Shown in pieces: positions 13,968 through 23,204 of a stretch of DNA of 64,000 bases. Location of the stretch: the NCBI RefSeq assembly GCF_900114005.1, contig NZ_FORM01000011.1, forward strand, positions 1 through 64,000, given 5' to 3'. The notes under the pieces are model-generated. The model did no database searches and was not told the origin of the DNA. It saw only the letters and a program-made list of their open reading frames with translations. The stretch's first letter is position 1. The number at the start of each line of letters is the position of its first letter. The DNA is from Olleya namhaensis (GTDB lineage Bacteria > Bacteroidota > Bacteroidia > Flavobacteriales > Flavobacteriaceae). The position numbers were made by a program, and so were the translations under genes.

Positions 13968-16202
13968 ATGAAAAAACTATTCATTTTATTTAGCTTTTTA
14001 CCATTTATAATGGTAAGTCAAACCCAATTGACAGGTGTAATACACGAGGCTAATCCAGATACCAAACAGCAACCGTTATTTGGCGCTAACCTAATTTGGT
14101 TAGGCACAAGTGTGGGGACATCTACAGATATTAATGGGCAATTTACGTTACCATACACTACAGAATATAAGCAACTAGTAATTAGTTATGTTGGTTTTAA
14201 ATCGGATACGCTTACTATAACTTCTGCAAAAGCAATTACACATTATTTAAACCCAACAAGCGATTTGGATGAAGTCGTTGTACAGTCAAGAAAAAAAGCA
14301 ACATCAAGGTCTTATTTAAGAGCCCAAAATACATTGTTGGTAAGTAGTGACGAGTTATTAAAAGCAGCATGCTGTAATTTATCAGAAAGCTTTGAAACTA
14401 ATCCGTCCATAGACGTTAATTTTAGCGATGCGGTAACAGGAACCAAACAAATAAAAATGTTAGGTTTATCTAGTCCTTATATTTTAATTGCTACAGAAAA
14501 TATACCGTCTATCAGAGGTGCTTCTCAGGCATTTGGATTAAGTTTTATTCCAGGGACTTGGGTGGAAAGTATTCAGATTACAAAAGGCGCGGGTAGTGTT
14601 GTTAATGGTTTTGAGAGTATTGCTGGGCAGATTAATGCAGAGCTAGTTAAGCCAACAACGGATAATGCCTTTTTTGTAAATCTTTATGGCGCTAGCAGTA
14701 CGCGTTTAGAGTTAAACACACATTTTAATACAAACGTTAGTGATAAGTGGAGTACAGGAGTGTACTTACATGGTAATACGCACCAAGAAAAGCATGATGT
14801 AAATAACGATGGTTTTATGGATATGCCTTTATACAATCAGGTTAATGTCATGAACCGTTGGCAATATACAAATCCAGAAAAAGGGTTTGTTAGTTTTATT
14901 AACTTACGCTATTTAAATGACCAAAAACAATCGGGACAATTAGATTTTGATCCTAACACAGACAAGCTTACTACAAATGCTTGGGGAAGTGAGATTGATA
15001 CGGAGCGTTACGAGTTATCTGCTAAGTTAGGCTATGTAAACCCAGAAATACCTTGGCAAAGTGTGGGTCTCCAATTTGCGTTTAGTAATCATAAACAAGA
15101 CTCTTATTTTGGTTTAAACCAATATAATATTGATCATACCAGTATTTATTCTAATGTTATTTATAACTCTATTATTGACGATTCTAGACACAAAATTAAA
15201 ACGGGTGTAAATTATACCTATGATGATTATGACGAGTTTGCTATCGGTCAAGGTTTTGCAAGAACGGAACGTAGTTTTGGAGGGTTTTTTGAGTATTCTT
15301 TTGATAATTTAGAAATGTTTACGCTAACCGCTGGATTACGTGTGGATTCTCATAATTTATTAGGCGAATTTATTACACCAAGACTGCACATGCGTTACTC
15401 TCCTTGGAGTAAATCAGCTTTTAGAGCTTCCGTAGGTCGTGGTAAGCGTAGTGCCAATATTTTTGCTGAAAACCAGAACTTATTTGCATCATCGCGTAAT
15501 ATTTCAATTTTAAATACTACTGGAAATATTTATGGTTTAGATCCTGAAATTGCATGGAATTATGGTGTGTCTTACTTACAAGGATTTAACCTGTTTGGAA
15601 GGGCTGCCGATGTTACGTTTGATTTTTACCGTACAGATTTTCAGAATCAAGTTGTGGTAGATTTAGAAAACCCACAAGAGGTTAGTTTTTATAATTTAGA
15701 AGGTAGTAGCTATGCTAATAGTTTTCAGGTAGAGTTAAATTATAATCTGTTGGAACATTTAAATATTAGAACGGCTTACAAGTATTACGATGTTAAAACG
15801 CAATACCAAACGGGTAAACTTACCAAACCATTGACACCAAAACACCGTGTGTTTGCAAATGCGTCTTATGAGACTGAAATTAAAAATAATAGTAATTGGA
15901 AATTTGATGTAACCTATAATTGGTTAAGTCAGCAACGTTTCCCGTCAACACTTAATAACCCAGTTCAATATCAATTAGATGAGTATTCAGGGACAATAGG
16001 AACCTTAAATGCACAAATGACACGAGTATTTTCTCCAAAATTTGAAGTATATTTAGGTGGCGAAAACATTACAAATGTTAGACAAAGCAATCCAATTGTA
16101 AGCGCAGACAATCCGTTTGGCTCAAGTTTTGATACTAACTTTGTATATGGCCCAATTTTTGGAAGTATGTATTACGCAGGATTAAGATATAAAATTAAAT
16201 AA
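13968..16202 (+). CDS. TonB-dependent receptor, probable metal importer
   Basis: 744 residues. Signal peptide (MKKLFILFSFLPFIMVSQ), a carboxypeptidase-regulatory-like domain at about 20-100 (with LTGVIHE and GTSTDINGQFTLPY), a plug domain at about 110-225 (KQIKMLGLSSPYILI, VESIQITKGAGSVVNGFESIAGQIN) and a 22-strand barrel ending in YYAGLRYKIK, with the aromatic terminal strand needed for outer-membrane insertion. The plug holds an unusual ALKAACCNLSES-like stretch (residues about 130-137: AACCNLSE), so paired cysteines face the periplasm or pore. Flanked by two HMA proteins, it is likely to bring copper or another soft metal across the outer membrane. Confidence 0.88.
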   Translation: MKKLFILFSFLPFIMVSQTQLTGVIHEANPDTKQQPLFGANLIWLGTSVGTSTDINGQFTLPYTTEYKQLVISYVGFKSDTLTITSAKAITHYLNPTSDLDEVVVQSRKKATSRSYLRAQNTLLVSSDELLKAACCNLSESFETNPSIDVNFSDAVTGTKQIKMLGLSSPYILIATENIPSIRGASQAFGLSFIPGTWVESIQITKGAGSVVNGFESIAGQINAELVKPTTDNAFFVNLYGASSTRLELNTHFNTNVSDKWSTGVYLHGNTHQEKHDVNNDGFMDMPLYNQVNVMNRWQYTNPEKGFVSFINLRYLNDQKQSGQLDFDPNTDKLTTNAWGSEIDTERYELSAKLGYVNPEIPWQSVGLQFAFSNHKQDSYFGLNQYNIDHTSIYSNVIYNSIIDDSRHKIKTGVNYTYDDYDEFAIGQGFARTERSFGGFFEYSFDNLEMFTLTAGLRVDSHNLLGEFITPRLHMRYSPWSKSAFRASVGRGKRSANIFAENQNLFASSRNISILNTTGNIYGLDPEIAWNYGVSYLQGFNLFGRAADVTFDFYRTDFQNQVVVDLENPQEVSFYNLEGSSYANSFQVELNYNLLEHLNIRTAYKYYDVKTQYQTGKLTKPLTPKHRVFANASYETEIKNNSNWKFDVTYNWLSQQRFPSTLNNPVQYQLDEYSGTIGTLNAQMTRVFSPKFEVYLGGENITNVRQSNPIVSADNPFGSSFDTNFVYGPIFGSMYYAGLRYKIK

Positions 16203-16222
16203 AGACAATAAAACCCAATAAG

Positions 16223-16579
16223 ATGAAAAAACTAGTATTAGTATTATTAATGATTGCAACCACAGTAACTTTTGCACAAGACAAAAATAAAAGAGCTAGC
16301 TTAGAGGTTGATGGAGTTTGCATGATGTGTAAATCAAGAATCGAAAAAGCATGTTATAAAACTAAAGGAGTAAAAAGTGCTATTTGGAGTGTAGATACAC
16401 ATGAGTTAAAATTGATTTTTGACGAAAACAAAACGGACCTGGCTTCCATAGAGCAAAACGTTGCTAATGTTGGACATGACACAAAAGCATTAAAGGCTAC
16501 AGACGAAGCTTATGGATCTGTACATGACTGTTGTAAATACAGAGATGAAGAGGTGCAAGATGATCATAAAAAAGACTAA
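16223..16579 (+). CDS. Periplasmic HMA-domain metal-binding protein
   Basis: 118 residues. Signal peptide MKKLVLVLLMIATTVTFAQ, then a heavy-metal-associated domain in which the usual MxCxxC appears as GVCMMCKSRIEKACY. A C-terminal tail adds H-D-C-C-K and a His/Asp-rich end (DDHKKD). It is most likely a periplasmic metal chaperone or buffer acting after the TonB receptor. It is the last gene of the operon, 20 bp after the receptor and followed at once by a strong terminator. Confidence 0.85.
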   Translation: MKKLVLVLLMIATTVTFAQDKNKRASLEVDGVCMMCKSRIEKACYKTKGVKSAIWSVDTHELKLIFDENKTDLASIEQNVANVGHDTKALKATDEAYGSVHDCCKYRDEEVQDDHKKD

Positions 16580-16597
16580 ACTAAAACACTTTATAAC

Positions 16598-16632
16598 AAA
16601 AAAAAGGACTGCAAATTGCAGTCCTTTTTTTT
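16598..16632. terminator. Bidirectional intrinsic terminator
   Basis: GGACTGCAA (16606-16614) pairs with TTGCAGTCC (16616-16624), with an A-run on the left and a T-run on the right. It serves the metal operon (+) and the convergent lipoprotein gene (-). Confidence 0.85.
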
Positions 16633-16655
16633 ATGTTTTATCTGGTAATATTAGC

Positions 16656-18083
16656 TTACTTATTAATTAAAGATAACATTTCGCTTTCAATAGTAATGTC
16701 AAACATATTCGCTTTTGGATTAATAATCTTAGCGTCTTTATCTACAATAAACACCTTATTAATTGGTCTTATAGATAATTGCTCAATAGCTTTTGGCGCA
16801 TCTTCAAAATGATACTCGTTAGTAAATCCTAAATGGTTGCGTTTTAATACTTCTGTTTGCTCTTTACCACTAATACGGTTAATGCTAATGGCTAAAAAAT
16901 CAAACTCAGGATACTTTTTCTCTAAGTCTTTAGCACGCTCATGGCAAACCTTTAAATGGTAACGGTCCGTAACATCCCAAAAATAAATTAACGTAGGCTT
17001 TTTAATGATAGCTCTTAAATGCTGTACTTGCTCATTATTATCTAAAACCATTAAATCAGGAATTACATGTCCAGGTTTTAATAGTTTGTATGAATTTACT
17101 AAACTAGTTGCATTAAATTTTTGTTCCTTATTAGTACTCTTTTTTTCAAAAGAAGCTAAAAGTGTATCATAATCGTCTACACTTTTAGACACATTAATAA
17201 ACTTAATCATGTTATAATATAGCAGTCTATTTTTAATAAACGTGTCATTTATTTTAGCGTCTATTAACGTTAGCTTATCTAAATTGTAATCTAGTGACTG
17301 ATTGTTATAAGTATCGTCTTCGGAATGCTTAAAATGCTCTTGTAATGCTATATTGTTAAAATGAAATCTTAAAAAAGACACGTATGGTCTGTAGTCCTTT
17401 AAAGTGCTGTTGTTGTAGTTTATTTCTTTTCTAAAATCAAAAAAGTTATCCGGTAAGGTTTTAAAAATATCACTTTCATTTTTACCGTAGTTTATAAAAG
17501 GATACGCTTCTTTACTGTAAAAATAGTTGTAGTCTATGTTCGCTTTTGCAAACGTGTTAAATAACTCAGACGTATTGTATTTTATAGAAAACGTTTTTAG
17601 TTTATCTAATTTATTACGTCGGATGTCGCATAGTTTTTTGTCAAAGACTTTAGGTTCTAATTGGCTAATCTCCAAAACTTCTTGTTCTTGCTTTTCAGTT
17701 TCTAAAAACAAATCCATTAAGTAGTTGTTTTCTTTGGCACCAATTCCGCTAAAAACTAAGGACTCATCAAATTCCATAGTATTTACACGTACCATAATAC
17801 TATCGCCTGGTTGTACTAATAAAGATTGAGATTCTTTACCATCATAAAAACTAAATAAACCAGGTTCAAAATTATTGAAGCTATATTTAAATCTATTTTT
17901 TTTGTCTAAATAAACCGTGTCAATAATGGTGGACGATTTATAAAGTACAATATACTTGCTGCTAGGGTTAATGATTTCGCCTCCAAAAAAAGCAGTGTTA
18001 TCGTCTGACATGTCCTTATCCTTCTTACAAGAAAAGAAAACGCTAAAGCAAAGTATTGTATAAATTATGGGTCTAAAAGACAT
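16656..18083 (-). CDS. Thioredoxin-fold lipoprotein lacking CxxC
   Basis: 475 residues. Lipoprotein signal (FSVFFSC, Cys19). The N-terminal 100 residues look like the DUF4369-type beta domain that often precedes TlpA domains; the middle (120-320) is helical. The C-terminal 150 residues have a thioredoxin fold: VIPDLMVLDNNEQ, then PTLIYFWDVTDRYHLKVC, FLAISINR and NKVFIVDKDAKI. At the active-site position, where WCxxC is expected, the sequence reads WDVTDRYH, so thiol-disulfide activity of the usual kind is not expected. A sigma-A motif TATTTTTG lies upstream at 18116-18123. The role is unknown, perhaps structural or binding. Confidence 0.78.
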   Translation of the reverse strand: MSFRPIIYTILCFSVFFSCKKDKDMSDDNTAFFGGEIINPSSKYIVLYKSSTIIDTVYLDKKNRFKYSFNNFEPGLFSFYDGKESQSLLVQPGDSIMVRVNTMEFDESLVFSGIGAKENNYLMDLFLETEKQEQEVLEISQLEPKVFDKKLCDIRRNKLDKLKTFSIKYNTSELFNTFAKANIDYNYFYSKEAYPFINYGKNESDIFKTLPDNFFDFRKEINYNNSTLKDYRPYVSFLRFHFNNIALQEHFKHSEDDTYNNQSLDYNLDKLTLIDAKINDTFIKNRLLYYNMIKFINVSKSVDDYDTLLASFEKKSTNKEQKFNATSLVNSYKLLKPGHVIPDLMVLDNNEQVQHLRAIIKKPTLIYFWDVTDRYHLKVCHERAKDLEKKYPEFDFLAISINRISGKEQTEVLKRNHLGFTNEYHFEDAPKAIEQLSIRPINKVFIVDKDAKIINPKANMFDITIESEMLSLINK

Positions 18084-18115
18084 ATATTAGTTTATAAGGG
18101 CAAATCATATTAAAA

Positions 18116-18123
18116 CAAAAATA
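18116..18123 (-). promoter_or_regulatory. Promoter -7 motif of the thioredoxin-fold lipoprotein
   Basis: Minus strand TATTTTTG, 33 bp upstream of the ATG at 18083. No clear -33 TTG. Confidence 0.5.
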
Positions 18124-18207
18124 TGCCTTGCATCAGAGTTCTCGTGTTAAGGCGTTGTTAAAACTTATTAAAGAGTAAACTATAGCTTCTATTTCGTGTT
18201 AATTTTC

Positions 18208-18215
18208 TACTTTTG
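18208..18215 (+). promoter_or_regulatory. Promoter -7 motif of the ABC-F gene
   Basis: TACTTTTG, 21 bp upstream of the ATG at 18237. A TTG at 18213 that would extend the frame lies within this motif and is therefore not the start. Confidence 0.55.
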
Positions 18216-18236
18216 CACAAAATTAAAACAAAGAAT

Positions 18237-19859
18237 ATGTTATCAGTATCAAATTTATCAGTTCAATTCGGTAAGCGCGTGCTTTTTGATGAAGTAAGTA
18301 CCACTTTTAATAATGGAAACTGCTACGGAATTATTGGAGCTAATGGAGCTGGGAAGTCAACATTTTTAAAAATTATTTCTGGACAACAAGATCCAACTTC
18401 TGGTCAAGTACATTTAGAAGCAGGAAAGCGTATGTCTGTTTTAACTCAGGATCACAACAAGCATGATGCGGATACTGTTTTAGAAACGATTTTAAAAGGA
18501 AATAAAGCACTGTATAAAATTAAGACAGAAATAGATGCCTTATATGCAGACTATACAGACGAAAACGCAGAAAGAATAGGAGAACTTCAAGTAAGATTTG
18601 AAGAAATGAACGGTTGGAATGCAGATAGTGATGCTGCAGCAATGTTATCTAACTTAGGGATCAAAGAAGAGTACCATTACACATTAATGGGCGATTTAGA
18701 TGGTAAGCAAAAAGTACGTGTGTTATTAGCACAAGCGCTTTTTGGAAATCCTGATGTTCTTATTATGGATGAGCCTACCAATGATTTGGATTACGAAACA
18801 ATTGCTTGGTTAGAGAACTTTTTAGCTAATTATGACAATTGTGTTATTGTAGTCTCTCACGATAGACACTTTTTAGATGCCGTTTGTACGCATATTAGTG
18901 ATATCGATTTTGGAAAAATAAACCACTTTTCTGGTAACTATACATTTTGGTATGAGTCATCTCAATTAGCAGCTAGACAACATGCACAACAAAATAAGAA
19001 AGCAGAAGAGAAGAAAAAGGAATTAGAAGATTTTATCCGTCGTTTTTCTGCCAACGTAGCAAAAAGTAAACAAGCTACCAGTAGAAAAAAGATGATTGAT
19101 AAGCTTAATATCGAAGATATTAGACGTACAAGTCGTCGTTACCCTGCTATTATTTTTGATCGTGATAGAGAAGCTGGAGATCAAATTTTAAATGTTGAAG
19201 GATTATCTTATACATTAGAAGGCGAACCCTTGTTTAAAGACATTGATTTAAACTTGCAAAAAGGTGATAAGGTTGTTTTATTTTCTAGAGACTCTAGAGC
19301 AACAACTGCTTTTTATGAAATTTTAAATAATAATTTAAAAGCTGACGCAGGAAAGTTTGATTGGGGTGTTACAACAACGCAGTCTTACTTGCCATTAGAT
19401 AACAGTACCTTTTTTGAAAACTCAGATTTGACCTTAGTAGATTGGTTACGTCAATGGGCACAAACGGAAGAAGAAAGAGAAGAAGTACATATTAGAGGCT
19501 TTTTAGGTAAAATGATTTTTAGTGGTGAAGAAGCCCTTAAAAAATGTAACGTATTATCTGGAGGAGAAAAAGTACGTTGTATGTTATCTAGAATGATGAT
19601 GACTAGAGCTAACGTTTTACAATTAGACGAGCCTACCAATCACTTAGATTTAGAAAGTATTACAGCGTTTAACAACTCTTTAAAAAACTTTAAAGGGACC
19701 ATGTTATTTACAACACATGATCACGAGTTTGCACAAACTGTTGCAAATAGAGTAGTAGAGTTAACACCAAACGGAGTTATTGATAGATATTCTACTTTTG
19801 ACGATTATATGCAAGACAAAAAAATCAAAGAGTTACGTGATAAAATGTATACGGTATAG
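18237..19859 (+). CDS. ABC-F ATPase (ribosome-associated), second Walker A degenerate
   Basis: 540 residues with two nucleotide-binding domains and no membrane segments, the ABC-F layout. Domain 1: Walker A GANGAGKS at 34-41, Walker B LIMDEPTNDLD, and a signature region that reads LDGKQKV rather than LSGGQ. A charged linker (AEEKKKELEDFIRRFSANVAKSKQA) corresponds to the ABC-F arm/linker. Domain 2: signature LSGGEKVR and Walker B LQLDEPTNHLD are intact, but the Walker A position reads LFSRDSRATT, without GxxGxGKS. ABC-F proteins bind the ribosomal E site and adjust translation. The degenerate second P-loop occurs in a Bacteroidota branch as far as I recall, but should be checked. Confidence 0.9.
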   Translation: MLSVSNLSVQFGKRVLFDEVSTTFNNGNCYGIIGANGAGKSTFLKIISGQQDPTSGQVHLEAGKRMSVLTQDHNKHDADTVLETILKGNKALYKIKTEIDALYADYTDENAERIGELQVRFEEMNGWNADSDAAAMLSNLGIKEEYHYTLMGDLDGKQKVRVLLAQALFGNPDVLIMDEPTNDLDYETIAWLENFLANYDNCVIVVSHDRHFLDAVCTHISDIDFGKINHFSGNYTFWYESSQLAARQHAQQNKKAEEKKKELEDFIRRFSANVAKSKQATSRKKMIDKLNIEDIRRTSRRYPAIIFDRDREAGDQILNVEGLSYTLEGEPLFKDIDLNLQKGDKVVLFSRDSRATTAFYEILNNNLKADAGKFDWGVTTTQSYLPLDNSTFFENSDLTLVDWLRQWAQTEEEREEVHIRGFLGKMIFSGEEALKKCNVLSGGEKVRCMLSRMMMTRANVLQLDEPTNHLDLESITAFNNSLKNFKGTMLFTTHDHEFAQTVANRVVELTPNGVIDRYSTFDDYMQDKKIKELRDKMYTV

Positions 19860-19888
19860 TTTACAAGTTATTTAAGTACAACACGCAT

Positions 19889-19924
19889 AAAAAAAGCCTT
19901 CCATGAAAATGGAAGGCTTTTTTA
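19889..19924. terminator. Intrinsic terminator
   Basis: AAGCCTTCCAT pairs with ATGGAAGGCTT, flanked by A- and T-runs, between the ABC-F gene (+) and the convergent DUF2007 gene (-). Confidence 0.85.
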
Positions 19925-19941
19925 TATCAAAACAGTATGTC

Positions 19942-20166
19942 TTAAGCTTCTGTTTCGTTATTTATAGATTCAATAATAGGTAAAGCTTTGTCTACTTCAC
20001 TTTCGTGAACAAAAACCTCCGGTAATCTAGCACCTGCAAATCCGCTTAATCTACCAGATTCGTTTTCATCTTTAATTACGGGATTGATACCTATGTCTTC
20101 TAATCGGGTTTTTATTAATTGTACAATAATAAAATTGCCTTCAAATATTTTTACGTAGTCTGTCAT
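19942..20166 (-). CDS. DUF2007-type small protein
   Basis: 74 residues, cytoplasmic. The pattern KIFEGNFIIVQLIKTRLEDIGI-PVIKDE followed by G-ARLPEVFVHESEVDKALPII is that of DUF2007 ('putative signal-transducing') proteins, small ferredoxin-like ACT/PII-resembling domains of unknown role. It is a single gene between two terminators with near-identical stems. Confidence 0.8.
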   Translation of the reverse strand: MTDYVKIFEGNFIIVQLIKTRLEDIGINPVIKDENESGRLSGFAGARLPEVFVHESEVDKALPIIESINNETEA

Positions 20167-20278
20167 AGCTTATAATTTAAGTGGTTACTTAAATATACAA
20201 CTATTTCAAATACTATTAGAATAAATAAAAGCTATGATTTTGTTAAAAAGTAACGTTTGCTAATAAATGTTTGTAAAA

Positions 20279-20313
20279 CAAAAAAGCCTTCCATGTAAGT
20301 AGAAGGCTTTTTA
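20279..20313. terminator. Intrinsic terminator (stem like that at 19889)
   Basis: AAGCCTTC pairs with GAAGGCTT; it ends the pheT unit on the minus strand. The stem shares the AAGCCTTCCAT half with the terminator 390 bp away. Confidence 0.75.
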
Positions 20314-20332
20314 AAAGTGTTGTATTATTGTC

Positions 20333-20530
20333 TTACTCTTGTTTTTTTAATTGTGTAAAATTATAGAGCGCATAAATACCATAACCAATAGACGCAAATG
20401 CGATTACTAATCTAAACGTGTTTAAGGTTGGATTAGCGGTATAATGTTGATACAGTCTAAAACCTCCAAAACCTAATAGTAAAAGGCCTGTAAATAAATT
20501 GTAGTATTTATTATTTCTTAATGATTCCAT
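20333..20530 (-). CDS. Small two-TM membrane protein (paralogue of the next gene)
   Basis: 65 residues with two TM helices. It shares the pattern GxxxLxFGxxRLYQ, then FRLVIAFxxxGYGIYALY, with the neighbouring 69-residue protein, so the pair arose by tandem duplication. It is 12 bp downstream of its paralogue. Function unknown. Confidence 0.75.
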   Translation of the reverse strand: MESLRNNKYYNLFTGLLLLGFGGFRLYQHYTANPTLNTFRLVIAFASIGYGIYALYNFTQLKKQE

Positions 20531-20542
20531 AATTTAGAGTAT

Positions 20543-20752
20543 TTACGCTTGTTCTTCTTTTAATTTTTTAAAATACGTATAAATGGCATAAATACCATAT
20601 CCAAAAAACACTAAAGCTATTACAAGCCTTATTGGACTGGACGCTGCTTCAGTACCTAATGTTAGATATTGATACAGTCTATAAAAGCCAAAGGCTAAAA
20701 ATATAATACCAGATATTAAATTAGTGATATTCTTTTTAAAAATAGATGCCAT
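20543..20752 (-). CDS. Small two-TM membrane protein (paralogue)
   Basis: 69 residues, two TM helices, with RLYQYLTLG in the loop and IRLVIALVFFGYGIYAIY in helix 2, matching the gene at 20333-20530. The start codon lies 2 bp past the pheT stop, so it is almost certainly transcribed and perhaps translationally coupled with pheT. Function unknown. Confidence 0.76.
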   Translation of the reverse strand: MASIFKKNITNLISGIIFLAFGFYRLYQYLTLGTEAASSPIRLVIALVFFGYGIYAIYTYFKKLKEEQA

Positions 20753-20754
20753 AA

Positions 20755-23184
20755 TTATCTTAATTCTGCTCCAAGCTGACGTTCAAAATTATTCTGTAAT
20801 TTATTCATTATTTTGTCAACTACTTTATCTGTTAATGTTTGACGCTCGTCCATAAACGTAAAGCTTAAGGCATAACTTTTCTTACCGTTTGGTAAGTTTT
20901 TACCTTGATACACATCAAACAAATTAACACTTTTAAGTAATTGCTTTTCTGTTTTTTTAGCAATAGCTTGTAAACTTTCAAACGTAACGTTATCATCTAA
21001 AAGTAACGCAAAATCACGTCTTACTTCTGGGTATTTTGGAATAGCTGTAAACTTAATTTTATTACGTTTAGCAACTTCAATAATAGTGTCCCATTTAAAA
21101 TCTGCATAAAACACTTCTTGTGTAATGTCAAAATGCTTCGCTATTTTAGATTTTAATACACCAAAATTAACTAGCGTATCTCTACCAATACTTAATTGTA
21201 AGCCTTCAGAAAACACATCGCTTTTTGTAGCACTTTCTTGGTATCGTGTAATACCTAAACGTTCTAGCAAACTAGCAATGCTTCCTTTTAATAAAAAGAA
21301 ATTTGTTTTTGCCTGTGGTACATTAGACCAGCTTTCTTCGGTTTTAAAACCAGTAATAAATAAGGATAAATGTTTGTATTCTTCACGCGTACCATTGTAA
21401 TCGTGATACGTTTTTCCAAATTCGAAAAACTTTAAATTAGACTGACGTCTATTAATATTATGACTTAAAGCTTCTAATCCAGAAAATAATAAACTTTGAC
21501 GCATAACACCTAAATCCTGACTTAACGGGTTTAGCATTTCTACGTTATGTTCCGTTTTTAACTCATCAGATAACGCTAAGTAATTAGCACTTGTTAAAGA
21601 GTTTGCCATGATCTCAAACCAACCTTGAGCAGCTAATTGATTACCAACTACGTTTTGTAATTTGTAATCTTCAAATCTAGATGCGTTAGAGATTGAAGCA
21701 TTTAATTTAGAGCTTGTTTCGATATTATTATATCCAAAAACTCTTAATATTTCTTCAATAACATCTGCTTCTCTTGTTACATCGTTTCTAAACGCAGGAA
21801 TAGTTAATCCTAAACCTGTTTCTGTAACGCTGTTTATTTTTATATCTAAAGAGGTTAGAATAGATTTTATAGTTTCGGTAGGGATTTCTTGACCAATTAG
21901 TTTAGTCACCTTATCAAAACTTAATCTAACCTGAAAATCTTCAATTTTATTCGGGTATACATCTACAATATCGCTAGTAATTTCTCCTCCAGCAATTTCT
22001 TGTATTAATAAAGCCGCACGTTTTAAAGCGTATTCTGTAATTTTTGGATCAATACCTCGTTCAAATCTAAAAGAAGCATCTGTATTTAAACCATGACGTT
22101 TCGCAGTTTTACGCACGCTAACAGGATTAAAATAAGCACTTTCTAAAAATATATTTGTAGTATGTTCTGTTACACCAGAATCAATTCCTCCAAAAACACC
22201 TGCAATACACATTGGTTTTTCAGCATTACAAATCATTAAATCGTCTTCGTGTAACTCACGCTCCACACCATCTAATGTTGTAAATTTTGTACCTGTAGAT
22301 ACTGTTTTTACCTCAATTTTATTTCCGGTAACTTTATTAGCATCAAAAGCATGTAACGGTTGCCCTAAATCATGCAATACATAATTAGTAGCATCTACCA
22401 CGTTATTTATTGGAGACAATCCAATCGCTTTAATTCTATTTTTTAACCACTCTGGAGACTCGTCTACTTTTAAACCAGAAATTGTGACACCGCAATATCT
22501 TGGGGCTAACTCTTTATTAAGGACGTCAACATCAATTTTTAATGTTCTGCTATCTACATGAAATGCACTAACGCTTGGCGTAATCAATTCCACATTAATT
22601 CCTTTTTGTTGTAAACCGGCTTTTAGATCTCTGGCAGTACCAAAATGACTCATCGCATCGGCACGGTTTGGAGTTAAACCAATTTCAAATACCTGATCAT
22701 TTTCTACATCAAATAAATCTGCACAAGGTGTACCAATAATAGTGTCTTCTGGTAATACAAGGATACCGTCATGAGATTTACCAAGACCTAACTCGTCCTC
22801 AGCACAAATCATTCCGTGACTTTCTTCACCTCTAATCTTACCTTTTTTAATGGTCCAAGCTTCACCTTCTTCAGTATATAAAGTCGTTCCGATAGTAGCA
22901 ACAGGTACTTTTTGTCCAGCAGCAACATTTGGTGCACCACATACAATTTGTATTGGTTGCTCTTGTCCAATGTTAACAGTGGTAACTTTAAGCTTGTCTG
23001 CATTGCTATGTTGCACGCAAGTTAATACCTCGCCAACAACAACACCTTCTAAGCCACCTTTTACACTTTGGTATAGGTCTAAACCTTCTACTTCAAGTCC
23101 TAAATCTGTAAGTAATTCGCTAGTTTGTTCTGGAGACCAATCGGTTTTAATAAATTGTTTAATCCAGTTGTAAGAAATCTTCAT
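20755..23184 (-). CDS. pheT: Phenylalanine-tRNA ligase beta subunit
   Basis: 809 residues, normal length for the bacterial beta subunit. Domains in order: N-terminal MKISYNWIKQFI, tRNA-binding (EMAP/OB) domain about 39-150 (GEVLTCVQHSNADKLKVTTVN, QIVCGAPNV), B3/B4 editing domain about 210-390 (LGQPLHAFDANKV, FRFERGIDP), B5 domain about 405-475, a catalytic-like core, and the C-terminal FDX-ACB anticodon-binding domain (AIPKYPEVRRDFALLLD). With PheS (not in the window) it forms the alpha2-beta2 enzyme that charges tRNA-Phe and edits mischarged Tyr. A promoter motif lies directly upstream. Confidence 0.97.
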   Translation of the reverse strand: MKISYNWIKQFIKTDWSPEQTSELLTDLGLEVEGLDLYQSVKGGLEGVVVGEVLTCVQHSNADKLKVTTVNIGQEQPIQIVCGAPNVAAGQKVPVATIGTTLYTEEGEAWTIKKGKIRGEESHGMICAEDELGLGKSHDGILVLPEDTIIGTPCADLFDVENDQVFEIGLTPNRADAMSHFGTARDLKAGLQQKGINVELITPSVSAFHVDSRTLKIDVDVLNKELAPRYCGVTISGLKVDESPEWLKNRIKAIGLSPINNVVDATNYVLHDLGQPLHAFDANKVTGNKIEVKTVSTGTKFTTLDGVERELHEDDLMICNAEKPMCIAGVFGGIDSGVTEHTTNIFLESAYFNPVSVRKTAKRHGLNTDASFRFERGIDPKITEYALKRAALLIQEIAGGEITSDIVDVYPNKIEDFQVRLSFDKVTKLIGQEIPTETIKSILTSLDIKINSVTETGLGLTIPAFRNDVTREADVIEEILRVFGYNNIETSSKLNASISNASRFEDYKLQNVVGNQLAAQGWFEIMANSLTSANYLALSDELKTEHNVEMLNPLSQDLGVMRQSLLFSGLEALSHNINRRQSNLKFFEFGKTYHDYNGTREEYKHLSLFITGFKTEESWSNVPQAKTNFFLLKGSIASLLERLGITRYQESATKSDVFSEGLQLSIGRDTLVNFGVLKSKIAKHFDITQEVFYADFKWDTIIEVAKRNKIKFTAIPKYPEVRRDFALLLDDNVTFESLQAIAKKTEKQLLKSVNLFDVYQGKNLPNGKKSYALSFTFMDERQTLTDKVVDKIMNKLQNNFERQLGAELR

Positions 23185-23204
23185 TTATCTACTAATTAAG
23201 ACCA

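Noticed and set aside
22809-23173. Frames antisense to or overlapping pheT (22809-23003, 22850-23173)
   Set aside because: Shadow frames of the well-supported pheT gene.
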